From: Prevotella sp.
GTDB lineage: Bacteria > Bacteroidota > Bacteroidia > Bacteroidales > Bacteroidaceae
DNA: 64,000 nt
Direction of reading: 5' to 3'
Assembly: GCA_017413085.1 (NCBI GenBank)
Contig: JAFPVC010000016.1
Span: 1-64,000 of the forward strand
Made by a program: the position numbers and the translations under genes. Position 1 is the first letter of the stretch. Every line of letters begins with the position of its first letter. Shown piece after piece: positions 32,497-42,747 of this stretch. The notes beneath the pieces are model-generated. The model saw only the letters and a program-made list of their open reading frames with translations, was not told where the DNA came from and ran no database searches.

Positions 32497-34380
32497 TTAT
32501 TCTCCTTCTGTTTCTGAAGATAGGAACACATTAACTATGGCATTTGCATCGGCCATCGTGATATCGATGTCACTGTTCATGTCCGCTGTCTCAATGTTGA
32601 AACCATTCTCAATCATCTGTGCCTTTGCTGCATCATCAGCAAGATAGTAGTTCACCACCATGTTTGCGTCTGCCATAGTTACAAAACCGTCATTGTTCAC
32701 GTCGCCAAGAAGAAGTGGCGTGCCTCCCATGAATTTAAACGAAACCGTGATATCGTCAACTTGGGTAATTTCCGTCAAGGGTTTGTCAACAGTTCCCGTA
32801 TAAGCCTTATAGTTATTGAACTCCGTCACCCCCTGTGAACCTGGATAGGTGTCACCAGATTCCTGCGTGAGAAGTTCTGCCCCAGTCATATGCCATGCAC
32901 TATTAACCGTACGATCCCTATATGACGTAGGCAAGAAGCCGTCGGCAGGAATAACCGTCATTCTGGGCTTTCCCTGCACGTTATTCACATTACCGCCAAC
33001 CTTGGTACCAGTAGCATCTTTCCTAAAGGAGGAGAATGCCTCAGAATCATAATTCACATGAGTAATAAGCAGTCCCCTGCCTGGCATATACTGATGCCAT
33101 TTCTCTGACAGGGAATCGGCAGACACTGCCTCTAAAATCCAATATTCATTACCCGTGGGATCATTGTCATTCAATATTCTGTATGCCTTTCCTCCATGCA
33201 TCAACGGTTTCATAACCACGTCTGTCGGCGTGCTGAGCGTATCAATAGTTCCCCACCCCATCAGTTCTCTTTCAAAAGCGGTATATAGCGGCGGCCAACA
33301 CGTGACAGAAACGTTAAGGCCATTGTCCATCAAATCCCAGTCTTCCATCGACTGGTTATCATACTTTGAACAGTCTAATATGGATACTCCATTGTAAGTC
33401 GTATTCCAACTAACCGTTGGATAAAAATCCGGCAATCCGAGAGCATGACTGAATTCATGACACAATACACCAATGCCATTAATTTGTGATACATTTGGAT
33501 GCAACCTTTCATTACTAACACCTACACGAAATACCGACTTGCCGTCGAATGAGCCAACATTGTAGTTACCACATTTACTCCATATATGGTCATCATTACC
33601 CGTAACGTTGGCTCCGTAGCCTGCAAACACTATATAGACAAGGTCTACATTGCCGTCGCCATCCTGGTCATACTGAGAGAAATCGACTATGCTGTCGGCT
33701 AATGCACATGCCTCTCTTGCAAGGCCCAACACGTTGTCACTGCCCCTTCCATAATAATACGACGTATTTGACACGGAGAACGGACCATACACGTCAAACT
33801 CCGGCTCAAATTGTCCGTCGCTACTGGCCTTAAAGTATTCCCTGACCGAACTATAGCTGTAGTAAGGATGGTTGCGCCTTATCGAATCAGGCTGACCCGA
33901 GGTATAAGAAGAATTTGTCTTAAACCTACTGGTAACAGCGGTACCGTTCAGCATATTCTCAATGTCTTGCTTAGTATAAGTAAACTTCACGTCAGAGAAT
34001 TCTGCCATCAGCACAAGCACCTTCGGCTTGCCTGTATGAGGGAACAGACGATCACCGTTGATTCCCTCCCCAGTATTTGCTTGCAGACCCGCTATAGCCT
34101 TGGCACGCATTTCCTCACACTCCTGAGTGTAGCGTTCAAGTTCTGCGTTTATCGAGTCCACCTCACTCTGCGTAGCTACATGGTAGCCAAGGTCGTCTTG
34201 TATGATTAAGTCGCCATCGTCGCTATAAAGGAAATGCACGTTCTCATCACCCTGCATGTGTACCACTACGGCACGTCCGTCCTGCAATGTTACCGTCCTT
34301 GAGTTATAAGCCACCTTGGCTGCAAATAAAAATATCGTATGCAACGCAAGCACCAGTGTTATTATAGATATTTTTCTCAT
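32497..34380 (-). CDS. M6 family metalloprotease with dockerin-like C-terminus (627 aa)
   Basis: The start is ATG at 34380 (MRKISIITLVLALHTIFLFAA), a good signal peptide; an ATG five codons upstream would place a His/Asp-rich stub ahead of it. The zinc site HEFSHALGLPD lies near residue 306 and matches HExxHxxGxxD of immune-inhibitor-A-like M6 peptidases. Upstream are PKVLVLMAEFSDVKFT (about 119) and a DQDGDGNVDLVYIVFAGYG stretch (about 240) that could bind calcium. The last 65 residues are two dockerin-like repeats (GDVNNDGFVTMADANMVV and DMNSDIDITMADANAIV). It is likely to be exported and surface-held; the natural substrate is unknown. Confidence 0.88.
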   Translation of the reverse strand: MRKISIITLVLALHTIFLFAAKVAYNSRTVTLQDGRAVVVHMQGDENVHFLYSDDGDLIIQDDLGYHVATQSEVDSINAELERYTQECEEMRAKAIAGLQANTGEGINGDRLFPHTGKPKVLVLMAEFSDVKFTYTKQDIENMLNGTAVTSRFKTNSSYTSGQPDSIRRNHPYYSYSSVREYFKASSDGQFEPEFDVYGPFSVSNTSYYYGRGSDNVLGLAREACALADSIVDFSQYDQDGDGNVDLVYIVFAGYGANVTGNDDHIWSKCGNYNVGSFDGKSVFRVGVSNERLHPNVSQINGIGVLCHEFSHALGLPDFYPTVSWNTTYNGVSILDCSKYDNQSMEDWDLMDNGLNVSVTCWPPLYTAFERELMGWGTIDTLSTPTDVVMKPLMHGGKAYRILNDNDPTGNEYWILEAVSADSLSEKWHQYMPGRGLLITHVNYDSEAFSSFRKDATGTKVGGNVNNVQGKPRMTVIPADGFLPTSYRDRTVNSAWHMTGAELLTQESGDTYPGSQGVTEFNNYKAYTGTVDKPLTEITQVDDITVSFKFMGGTPLLLGDVNNDGFVTMADANMVVNYYLADDAAKAQMIENGFNIETADMNSDIDITMADANAIVNVFLSSETEGE

Positions 34381-34408
34381 GTCGTGACAAAACAAAAATT
34401 TGTGTCTG

Positions 34409-34416
34409 CAAAGTTA
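34409..34416 (-). promoter_or_regulatory. -7 box of the M6 protease gene
   Basis: TAACTTTG on the minus strand, with TTTG (34431-34434) about 18 bp upstream, matching the Bacteroidetes -33/-7 pair. Confidence 0.8.
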
Positions 34417-34515
34417 ATAATTTTACTTTACAAACACAAATTTTGCTGTTATTATTTAGTATCTACAGTATAAAAACATTATGAACCAACTACATTAAAG
34501 GCTTAACAGTCTTAA

Positions 34516-37227
34516 TCAGTATCCTGCCGTGAAGCCGTCGCGCTCCATCTCGAGCGATGCCCAGATGAACGGGCCTATGCCCTTGGCATCATTGTCGCGG
34601 ATTGGCTCTGACATGTAGTATTCAAATGAGCCGTCGCGGTTTGGACTCTTCTCAGGACCCAGGCCGCTGACAGAGCAGCAGCGCGTAAGGCTGATGGTCT
34701 TATCGTCGTTGACCTTGACGAAGTGCTTCAGCATATTGTTGTATGCCTTCACGCCCTCTGCCTTGAAGTCATAGTTCTCTGCACCTGCGGCCTTTGCCTT
34801 TTCGCAGAGAGGCCATACCTTGTTGCCCACAGCCCAGTTGTCCTTCGTAGGCAGATAGCCGAGACGGGCACCTTTCAACAATGCGTAGGTGAACATCGCT
34901 GTAGCGGTTGACTCAATATAGTTTTTCGGGTCTTTCACGTCCATTACATCAAACCATACTCCGCTTTCCTTATCCTGATAGTTCAGTACGGCGGTCATGG
35001 CCTGCTGCAGCATGTCAACGACCTCGCCACGGCGCTCGTATCCCTCTGGCAGTGCATCGAGTATCTCCACCATAGCCATCACGAACCATCCCATAGCGCG
35101 AGCCCATGTATGCTGCGACAGTCCTGTATCCTTGTTTGCCCAGAACATTGTATGTGTCTCGTCCCATGCGTGTTTCCACAGTCCTGTCTTGGCATCGTAT
35201 GTGCGCTGGAATGTCTTGCCTATCTGGTCAACGGCGTCATCGTAGTATTTCTTTGCAGCCTTGTCGCCTTTCAGCTCTGCCGCAGAGAGAGTATAGAACG
35301 GCAGTCCCATGTAGATGCCGTCGAGCCATACCTGCCAGTGGTAAATCTCCTTGTGCCACCACACGCCTTCCTTGGTGCGTGGCTGTTCCTCAAGCTGGCG
35401 GAAGAAAGTCTGCAGCGCCTTGTCAGAACCCTCGTGGGGGAACAGACGGTTCATGCGCAGGATGAAACGTGCCGGACGGATGTTGTCGAGGTTGTATGCC
35501 TTGATATCATAACCGGTGGTTGTACCATCGGCCTTTATCATTTGCTCTGGATAGCGCACCACATAGTCCTTGAATATCGGGTTCTGGTATGCAAGCCATG
35601 TGTCGAGTATGCCCTCCAATTCTATGCCCATGACATACGACCACTTGCCATTAGGATGCTTCTGTTGGTTTGTGAAATCAAGATAGATCGGGTTTGGCAC
35701 ACGCTGCATCTCACTCCACGACATCCACTCGGAATAGTGTTTGAAGGGCGGTTCAGAGAGAATAAGTTCGCCATTGATGCGCAGGTTGTCGAAGTGTATG
35801 TCGTGGCACTTGCCAGTCTTGTGCACTTTCTCGTCCTGCACGCCATTGAACGTGCAGTTCTTCACATTTATATTATATATGTTGTCATGGTCTTCCAGTC
35901 CGTTGAGCAATATGCCGTACTTAGACTTCTGACAGGTCACGTTCTCCATATACACGTTACGTACAGTAGGAATAAAGCCACGCTTCGCACGTTCTCTTGG
36001 CTCATACATGAGGTTGATGCGCAGCACTGCCTCGCGGCACTGTCCCACCTCAATGTTGCGCATATACACATTCTCCGTAACACCGCCACGGCAGGTGTTG
36101 GTCTTGATGCGCAGCACACGGTCGAGGTTCGGCGAATCCATCTTGCAGTCCTCGGCAAATACATTGCGCACGCCAGCGGAAATCTCTGAACCGAGCACCA
36201 CACCTCCGTGTCCGTCTTCCATCACGCAGCGACGTACGATGATGTTCTGCGACGGAACATTGGCACGACGGCCGTCGGCATTGCGACCGCTCTTGATGGC
36301 GATGCAGTCATCGCCTGTATGGAATATACAGTCTTCAATAAGCACGTCTTCACACGATTCAGGGTCACAGCCGTCACCGTTAGGACCTTCATTGATTATC
36401 TTCACCTTGCGCACGGTGATGTTCTTCGACAGCGTCGGTGTTATAACCCAGAATGGCGAGCGCAGCATGGTAACGCCCTCGATGAGTATGTTCTGACACT
36501 CATAGAAGTTCACCAACTGCGGACGCATACCGTGGCCTTTGCCGAAGATACGCTCCTCCACAGGCACGCCGTTGTCTGACATCTGCAGCAGCGTGTTGCG
36601 GTTGCTCAGCGCATTGCCCAGCGAGTCCTTACCCCACTTGTCGTTACCGAAGTATGGCATGGACTGCGCCTGCGGTGTATTCTCGTTGAAGCCGAATTTC
36701 TTGGCTCCGCACCACTGCCACCATGTTTCGTTCTCGCCGTTACCATCGATTATGCCCTCACCGCTGATGGCTATATTCTGTGCCTGATAGGCATATATGC
36801 AGGCAGAATAGTTCATAAGGTCGAGTCCTTCCCAGCGTGTTTTAACAAGCGGATAGAGGTCTGGCTCGTATGCGAAGAGTATGGTGGCATCCTTTTCCAC
36901 CACAAGCATCACATTTGACTGCATACGGATTGCACCTGTCAGGTATGTTCCACCTGACACCACTACACGTCCGCCACCATTCTGCGAACACTTCTCAATA
37001 GCCTTGTTGATAGCCTGCTGATTCTTTGCAGCAGAGTTTTTCGGAGAAGCACCGAACTTCTTTACATTATAAGCCTTATCCTTAAAGGTTGGGGCAACAA
37101 TACGACTCTCTATCTGGCGATAGAGTTCCGCATCCCATCCACCTGCAGCACTGGCAGCAGATACAGAAAAAAGTAAAGTAAGGAGAGCCACAAACAGCTT
37201 CCCTTGCATAGTTTTTGTAGTTTTCAT
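34516..37227 (-). CDS. GH28-GH105 fusion, pectin-degrading enzyme (903 aa)
   Basis: The signal peptide is residues 1-27 (core LFVALLTLLFSVSAASA). The N-terminal half is a GH28 polygalacturonase-type beta-helix with the catalytic acids in PNGDGCDPESC (about 280), TGDDCIAIKSG (about 300) and DGHGGVVLGSE (about 335). The second half (about 570-900) is a GH105-type alpha/alpha barrel, with KEGVWWHKEIYHWQVWLDG, THTMFWANKDTG and QHTWARAMGWFVMAM. GH28 enzymes cut pectin backbones and GH105 enzymes remove the unsaturated galacturonyl end sugars left by lyases, so one chain would carry two steps of pectin breakdown. The activity is probably periplasmic or at the cell surface. The promoter is at 37285-37292. 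Confidence 0.9.
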   Translation of the reverse strand: MKTTKTMQGKLFVALLTLLFSVSAASAAGGWDAELYRQIESRIVAPTFKDKAYNVKKFGASPKNSAAKNQQAINKAIEKCSQNGGGRVVVSGGTYLTGAIRMQSNVMLVVEKDATILFAYEPDLYPLVKTRWEGLDLMNYSACIYAYQAQNIAISGEGIIDGNGENETWWQWCGAKKFGFNENTPQAQSMPYFGNDKWGKDSLGNALSNRNTLLQMSDNGVPVEERIFGKGHGMRPQLVNFYECQNILIEGVTMLRSPFWVITPTLSKNITVRKVKIINEGPNGDGCDPESCEDVLIEDCIFHTGDDCIAIKSGRNADGRRANVPSQNIIVRRCVMEDGHGGVVLGSEISAGVRNVFAEDCKMDSPNLDRVLRIKTNTCRGGVTENVYMRNIEVGQCREAVLRINLMYEPRERAKRGFIPTVRNVYMENVTCQKSKYGILLNGLEDHDNIYNINVKNCTFNGVQDEKVHKTGKCHDIHFDNLRINGELILSEPPFKHYSEWMSWSEMQRVPNPIYLDFTNQQKHPNGKWSYVMGIELEGILDTWLAYQNPIFKDYVVRYPEQMIKADGTTTGYDIKAYNLDNIRPARFILRMNRLFPHEGSDKALQTFFRQLEEQPRTKEGVWWHKEIYHWQVWLDGIYMGLPFYTLSAAELKGDKAAKKYYDDAVDQIGKTFQRTYDAKTGLWKHAWDETHTMFWANKDTGLSQHTWARAMGWFVMAMVEILDALPEGYERRGEVVDMLQQAMTAVLNYQDKESGVWFDVMDVKDPKNYIESTATAMFTYALLKGARLGYLPTKDNWAVGNKVWPLCEKAKAAGAENYDFKAEGVKAYNNMLKHFVKVNDDKTISLTRCCSVSGLGPEKSPNRDGSFEYYMSEPIRDNDAKGIGPFIWASLEMERDGFTAGY

Positions 37228-37284
37228 ATTATTATCATTAGTTATGTTCCGTCAAGTTAACACTATCAAGTTAGTAATTGCATA

Positions 37285-37292
37285 CAAAGTTA
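37285..37292 (-). promoter_or_regulatory. -7 box of the GH28-GH105 gene
   Basis: TAACTTTG on the minus strand, about 58 bp before the ATG. Confidence 0.75.
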
Positions 37293-37326
37293 ATATTTTA
37301 TTTTGAAATATCAAAATATTACTGAC

Positions 37327-37357
37327 GAAAAAAGGTGACACGCAAACACGTGTCACC
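37327..37357 (-). terminator. Terminator of the 55-aa peptide gene
   Basis: GGTGACACG (37334-37342) pairs with CGTGTCACC (37349-37357); the minus strand continues into TTTTTTCG. Confidence 0.85.
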
Positions 37358-37398
37358 CATTATCCTATAGGGAAGATTAATATATTGTAGTAATATAA

Positions 37399-37566
37399 TT
37401 ATTCTTCCACAATGTCATCTGTATCAAACAAATCTCCACACCATTCTTTAGCCACGAAAGGATCATCAGGATCAGGTGGTAGTTTTGGCTCTGTTCCTTC
37501 AAGCAACTTGACCATATCTATATCGATGCCTTCTATCTCCGGAGATAAATAATGTTTCTTTGCCAT
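37399..37566 (-). CDS. Small acidic peptide (55 aa) of the PEIE/acidic-tail family
   Basis: ATG at 37566, stop at 37401-37399. It begins MAKKHYLSPEIEGIDIDMVK, continues LLEGTEPKLPPDPDDP, and ends EWCGDLFDTDDIVEE. It shares with the 9117-9296 peptide an N-terminal YxxPEIE, a central GT and a C-terminal aromatic/acidic stretch with Trp, Phe and Asp. It lies 125 bp behind the 1611-aa repeat protein on the same strand but has its own promoter box (37630-37637) and its own terminator (37327-37357), so it is expressed as a separate short transcript. There is no signal peptide. Function unknown. Confidence 0.75.
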   Translation of the reverse strand: MAKKHYLSPEIEGIDIDMVKLLEGTEPKLPPDPDDPFVAKEWCGDLFDTDDIVEE

Positions 37567-37629
37567 AACGCTTTATATATTGTTATATTATTCGTTTCTT
37601 ACAAATTAATCAATTAGCAAATACTTTTG

Positions 37630-37637
37630 CAAAGGTA
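37630..37637 (-). promoter_or_regulatory. -7 box of the 55-aa peptide gene
   Basis: TACCTTTG on the minus strand matches TAnnTTTG, with TTTTTGAA about 20 bp upstream. It sits between the stop of the 1611-aa protein and the peptide gene. Confidence 0.75.
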
Positions 37638-37691
37638 CTTATAAATATTGACATTCAAAAATAAATGCAATGTTTTTTAAGAAATTTAACA

Positions 37692-40600
37692 CTATTCTCT
37701 AAGTTTTTTCTGACCTGTCTTATCTATCACTATACCTTTATAGTCATCATCAACAGACTGGCCTGCAAGATTATAGTAGCGATGACCTTTCTTGTCCTCT
37801 ACCGCATCGATATTGTCAACAGAAGTTGTCTCGTCATCAATATCCTCCATATCATCTAAAACAATAGACTTAGCGGCTGCACTATTGACATATTTAGAAA
37901 GTATGTAAGCCTGACGCGCAGAGAAGACATGACCTACAGGAGCCTTTCTCCACTTACCTGACACTGTCAAACCATATACAACTGAAGACTCCGGCACAGT
38001 GTAAGAATCTGTCAAACTGCCTTGCAACAAATTCTCATCCGGGAAACTAACATCATCTGCCTTGCATATCGGTACATTGTAAACAGTGTCAACATGTTCA
38101 CTTCTCAAGAAAATAGGAGTATTTGCAGGCACCGTCGTAACCCACTTGTTCTTGAACGAAGTCTCCGTTTCATCAGTTATGATGTAGGCATAAAGTCCAC
38201 GCAGATGCAGTTCCGTGAAATCAAGAGGATGCTCGGTAACCCATGTTGAATACTCATTCTTAATAGGAATAGACTCAAAGTCACCATATTTTGAAACGAA
38301 ATAGGCTCTGCGCGCATCTATCACCTCTTCAGAATCTGCTTTCGCAAATTTTCCATTTGACTTCAAACCATACACATAATTCGGAGCTTCATCACTCACA
38401 TGCAATTCGTCTGTCAAACTGCCTACCAAAATATTGTCAGCAACTTTTGGAGCCTCAGGATAAATCGGAATCTGATATTCTGTATTCGGCTCGCCATGGA
38501 AATAGAAAGCCTCACCAGCTGGAACACAATGTACCTTGGCAGGGAAATACTCCGTTACTGTTTCATCCGTAATGACATAGGCATCAAAACCTTCTACATA
38601 ATCGAATTCCAACCCCTTTTCTGTCACCCAAGAGGCCCAACCATTCTCACCTGTTCTTACTGTCTCGAAACCGCCATATTTTGATTTCAAATAAGCCACA
38701 TTTGCCTTAAGAACTGTTGACGATGGAGCTTGGCGAATAGCACCACTACCAGTCAACGCATAGACATAATTATCGCCTGCCGTGCTGACGCTGTAAGCAT
38801 CAGTATGTGAACTACTCAAAAGATTAGGACAGCCCAACTCCTTTAACGAACCAACAGGCACATTATAAGTTCTGCCCGGCTCACCCTTAATGAACACAGC
38901 GCAGTCCTTGGGAATCTGACTTACAACCTTGGTATTAATCTCATACGGAGTTTCACTTATGACAACCTTTACCTCAATACCCTCAATCTCTGAAAAATCA
39001 AGTGCATTATATGAATAATAACTAACATAGCCCTTGTTGCCCAAAGTGATACGCTCCACACCGATGCGGTCGGTTATGAGATAAACATTACCAGCCTTAA
39101 TAGTGGAGTCTGGAGAAACCCTGTAGAACTCAACATACTGCGAAGTCTCAACAGGCGCATATACTGCATTATCCTGACTGTTGACCACAAAGTCAGCATC
39201 ACGCGAGCCCAGCAATTTATTTCTGCTAAGTGAAGGAGCCGACTCTATCACTGGCACGCTATATTCTCCAGCTGTGCCACGGAGCACAACAGCCATTCCA
39301 GCAGGTACCTGCTTTACAATTTCAGTATAAACTGTACCGTTTTCCTCTCTTGTAGCAATGTAGGCTTGCAGACCAGCCACTTCAAAGTCAAGAGGATGCT
39401 CTGTTACATAAGACCTGACACCGTTTGATGGGATTACTATATCCTCATAACCGAGATCTATCTTGCGTGCATACTCTGACACGTAGAAAGGCTCTCCTGC
39501 AGGAACCACATAGTCCTCTGCCATTCGCTCTATCCTACCATTTGCATGATTATAGGCATAGATATAGTTATCATTATTTATGACAGGGTAATTCTCCGTG
39601 CTGCTCGTAAGTAAGTTAGAAACGCCGAGAGTCACATCATCTCCAGCCATGATAACTCTGTAAGAAGTATTAGCCTCACCGCCTCCAAGCACGAAGAACG
39701 GCGTATTGGCAGGAACCTTGGAAACTGGTGCGGTTACAACAGCAGACTCTGTCTCGCCCGTTACCACATAGGCGTTCAGGCTACACTCTGTAAAGTCAAG
39801 CGGTGTTTCACTAACCATTGCAAGTTTACCCCATTCGTCCAATGTGAGGTCAACGAATCCCCTGTAGCGTGATACAAGATAAATTGTTCCGGCAGGAATC
39901 TCTGTCACAACACTCTTGTCAACAAGTTCCAGTTTACCATTGGATTCGTTAAATACATACACTGCATTATCCTTGCTGGCAGTAACGTATGCATCAGTAG
40001 TACTACCGCTGAGTTTGTTAACATATTGCAATGGATCAGTCATAGTACCAACCAGTATATGATAAGTACCCGGCTCACCCTTAAGTATCACGGCCTCACC
40101 TGCAGGTATCTCGTCAACATTCCACTCACTGAAATCGCTGGTCTGAGACTCACTTCTAACAGTCTCACCAGTAACAGTGATGACTTCAAGCCCCTCAATG
40201 CCACGGAAGTCAAGCGGCTTATCATAAACGAGTCCCTTATAGCCTGATGTTCCAATTGTCACGTCAAGATATTCCGCAGCCTTGAATCCTGATTCTATAT
40301 ACAAAGTACCGGCACTGATGGTTTCTGTCGTTGCCTCGAATACAGGAGTATTCTCCTCGTTTGCGAGATTGATAACATAAACGGGGTTCTCCCATGTTGT
40401 TGGATCGTAATTCTCAGCAGAGTACTTCAGCAGGTTGTCATCAGCTGCAAGTTGCGTTGCCGTACCGATAGTAACCTCGTATGTCGTATTGGCTGCGCCA
40501 TGGAAGATAAACGGTGTCCTGGCTGGCACCTCAACCATTTTCTGCAAGTCGAACATACCACCGTTAGTCTCATTCGTAACCACGTAAGCCTTTGCATCCT

Positions 40601-42527
40601 CAAGTTCATCAAAGTAGAGAGGGTTGGTGCTGACATGTGTAGCCCATCCGTATGCATTGGTTGTTACTCTTTCATAATTTGAACGAACCTCTATGCTCTT
40701 TACGCTAACACCAGCAGGAACTTCTATGAGCATATTGTCATCGGTTGCAAGATATATCTGTTCTGACAATGTTGACACATCATCCAACTTACTGCAACCA
40801 ATAAGAATATTCGTCTCTCCTCCAGTTGTCGTCACAAATACATACTGGCCCGGCGCAACGCCATTGATACCAAGTCCACTTCCTGTAACATCTACGGCTT
40901 CTTCTTCTTCTTCCGTGCTACCTGTATTTTCAGGTGCAGCACTTACTATACCATTACCTGACTGCAGGGTATAATAGTCTGCCTCCGTCAAACCAATGCG
41001 GCTATCCACACTGATGCCAACATTCTGTCCGCCACTGACGAAACCGTTTATGTTATGAACATTATTAACACCCACGCTGAAAGCAGTTCCACTGCCAAGG
41101 TTGATGTTTTTCTTGTCTGTACCATAAATGCTCGCATTCACCAAACCAGCAAAATCCTGCGACCAAAGCAATGGAGCCTGCGGACGAACATTTGTGGACA
41201 CCGTAGCATAACCAGAAGGAGTATAGCCATCAGCTTCCATACGCACTTGCAGTGTAGAACCTGCAGCTACGTATGCAGTATCGCCTTCCTGCATTGTATA
41301 CGTCTGTCCATCTACAGAACATACGAAATTAACCGATTTCGGTATTACGTCAACGTATGTATAATCAGGTAACACCGTAAAGGCATAACCTTTCTCCTCA
41401 TCATACGCTACCTTTTGCACAATTGGTAGAGATACCAGACGCAACTTTGTACCAGCAGACGTACCAAACAGGACAACATCAGACGACGTCTCGTTCACGC
41501 TACTGTACGCATACGCATAAATTCTCTTGGCCTCGGTAAGGAACTCGCCGGTATATTCAGTCCATCCCTCTTCACCAGGCTCCAACTGATTCTCAGAGTA
41601 ATAAATCTTGGCACCCTCGGTAGGACATGTCAATGTAACATAACGTCCCTTATCGTATGCGCCTGTTATTTCAGCAACGGGAGCACTGCACGGAGTGTCG
41701 TCAACTTCTTTCAAAGACGACAGACAGAAACGATCCAAGCACAGCACATTCATGCCACCCTCATCATAACCATCTGACTCCATATAAGAATGAATACCTC
41801 TCAGTTTTCCTATTTTCGTTGCATCTACCGTCCCAGACAGTTCTGCCTTTTTTGTCTTTTCAGCATCACTGCCGTCTGCATTGAAGAAAATCTCCCAAAT
41901 AGTAACATGCACCGTAGCATGATCTGTATTAGCATCTGCACACTCAAGTTCTACCGTCCAATACGAACTTTCAACACTCCCCCTAAATTTATCCTCACAA
42001 ATTGTAGATCCTATCTGTAAATTATATGTCGCAATGCCATCATCAAAAGATTCCGACTCTCTATTTATAGAGAAAAAGCACCCCGAAGTCTGCACGTCAC
42101 ACAAATCTGCATCTGCCTTGTCACCTATCACGCTTATCTGCTTAGGAAACGCCGTACCCCAGGCATCCAACTTAAACATATAGTTAAAAGATAGCTTCCA
42201 ATTATTTCCAAGCTTGTCAGCATCGTGACCAAAGTCAGCCCTGAAATAGTTGAAATTAGGCAAAGATGTAAAAATCCACGCTCTCAACATCTGGCCGAAA
42301 TCATCCTTATCAGGCTGTATATGCAGGAAGCAGTCCGCCCCATCTGGATCATACGTGCTATTGACAATCTCACGAAAATTACAGACATTAAGGTTTGCTT
42401 CCTTAGGACTAAGGCCTACATGAGAGTTAAGGAGACTGTCCCTCCACACTTCTGTAGAAACAAGTTTTGCCTGCGTTGCCTGTAAGCATAACGCAAGCAC
42501 TGCGAATATAATAAATATCTTTTTCAT
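37692..42527 (-). CDS. Giant secreted repeat protein with seven 130-aa units (1611 aa)
   Basis: The signal peptide is residues 1-20 (MKKIFIIFAVLALCLQATQA). An N-terminal beta-sandwich-like region (about 25-275) is followed by a chitobiase-C-terminal-like segment (about 287-355, with VTLTCPTEGAKIYYSE). Then come seven diverged repeats of about 130 aa from about 600 to 1555. Each has a pattern such as VTEHPLDF, AY(V/I)(V/I)T(D/R)E, VPA(G/N)(E/T)(A/P)(V/F), G(E/A)xxTY and N(L/I)L.GS. The tail (YYNLAGQSVDDDYKGIVID) is like short sorting-type ends of this phylum. It is probably a surface adhesin or scaffold; no catalytic motif was found. The promoter lies at 42740-42747 with a leader of about 200 nt. 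Confidence 0.82.
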   Translation of the reverse strand: MKKIFIIFAVLALCLQATQAKLVSTEVWRDSLLNSHVGLSPKEANLNVCNFREIVNSTYDPDGADCFLHIQPDKDDFGQMLRAWIFTSLPNFNYFRADFGHDADKLGNNWKLSFNYMFKLDAWGTAFPKQISVIGDKADADLCDVQTSGCFFSINRESESFDDGIATYNLQIGSTICEDKFRGSVESSYWTVELECADANTDHATVHVTIWEIFFNADGSDAEKTKKAELSGTVDATKIGKLRGIHSYMESDGYDEGGMNVLCLDRFCLSSLKEVDDTPCSAPVAEITGAYDKGRYVTLTCPTEGAKIYYSENQLEPGEEGWTEYTGEFLTEAKRIYAYAYSSVNETSSDVVLFGTSAGTKLRLVSLPIVQKVAYDEEKGYAFTVLPDYTYVDVIPKSVNFVCSVDGQTYTMQEGDTAYVAAGSTLQVRMEADGYTPSGYATVSTNVRPQAPLLWSQDFAGLVNASIYGTDKKNINLGSGTAFSVGVNNVHNINGFVSGGQNVGISVDSRIGLTEADYYTLQSGNGIVSAAPENTGSTEEEEEAVDVTGSGLGINGVAPGQYVFVTTTGGETNILIGCSKLDDVSTLSEQIYLATDDNMLIEVPAGVSVKSIEVRSNYERVTTNAYGWATHVSTNPLYFDELEDAKAYVVTNETNGGMFDLQKMVEVPARTPFIFHGAANTTYEVTIGTATQLAADDNLLKYSAENYDPTTWENPVYVINLANEENTPVFEATTETISAGTLYIESGFKAAEYLDVTIGTSGYKGLVYDKPLDFRGIEGLEVITVTGETVRSESQTSDFSEWNVDEIPAGEAVILKGEPGTYHILVGTMTDPLQYVNKLSGSTTDAYVTASKDNAVYVFNESNGKLELVDKSVVTEIPAGTIYLVSRYRGFVDLTLDEWGKLAMVSETPLDFTECSLNAYVVTGETESAVVTAPVSKVPANTPFFVLGGGEANTSYRVIMAGDDVTLGVSNLLTSSTENYPVINNDNYIYAYNHANGRIERMAEDYVVPAGEPFYVSEYARKIDLGYEDIVIPSNGVRSYVTEHPLDFEVAGLQAYIATREENGTVYTEIVKQVPAGMAVVLRGTAGEYSVPVIESAPSLSRNKLLGSRDADFVVNSQDNAVYAPVETSQYVEFYRVSPDSTIKAGNVYLITDRIGVERITLGNKGYVSYYSYNALDFSEIEGIEVKVVISETPYEINTKVVSQIPKDCAVFIKGEPGRTYNVPVGSLKELGCPNLLSSSHTDAYSVSTAGDNYVYALTGSGAIRQAPSSTVLKANVAYLKSKYGGFETVRTGENGWASWVTEKGLEFDYVEGFDAYVITDETVTEYFPAKVHCVPAGEAFYFHGEPNTEYQIPIYPEAPKVADNILVGSLTDELHVSDEAPNYVYGLKSNGKFAKADSEEVIDARRAYFVSKYGDFESIPIKNEYSTWVTEHPLDFTELHLRGLYAYIITDETETSFKNKWVTTVPANTPIFLRSEHVDTVYNVPICKADDVSFPDENLLQGSLTDSYTVPESSVVYGLTVSGKWRKAPVGHVFSARQAYILSKYVNSAAAKSIVLDDMEDIDDETTSVDNIDAVEDKKGHRYYNLAGQSVDDDYKGIVIDKTGQKKLRE

Positions 42528-42544
42528 ACGTATTTGTTATTCTT

Positions 42545-42600
42545 GGCTATCGACAATTACGCATCACACATTCTCCATTATGCTTTGCGCATTCTCGGTT
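42545..42600. repeat. Strongly diverged 7-bp array
   Basis: ATTACGC, ATCACAC, ATTCTCC, ATTATGC, TTTGCGC, ATTCTCG, GTTGTCA in 7-bp steps, inside the transcribed leader. Confidence 0.6.
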
Positions 42601-42739
42601 GTCAGTTATCTTTGCCTTACTAAATTACGGTTTTATCCCTATAATAGTTAATTACAGTTCTGTCTTCTATATATATAAATATGTGTTATCCCACCCGTAG
42701 ATGTTCTGTAGATGTTTCTGTTACTATATTAATTTGTTG

Positions 42740-42747
42740 CAAAGTTA
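42740..42747 (-). promoter_or_regulatory. -7 box of the 1611-aa protein gene
   Basis: TAACTTTG on the minus strand, about 213 bp before the ATG. Confidence 0.7.

Noticed and set aside
35110..36189. Long open frame antisense to the GH28-GH105 gene (359 codons, + strand)
   Set aside because: It lies opposite a clear pectinase with catalytic motifs, has no promoter of its own and no recognisable domain; it is a composition shadow.
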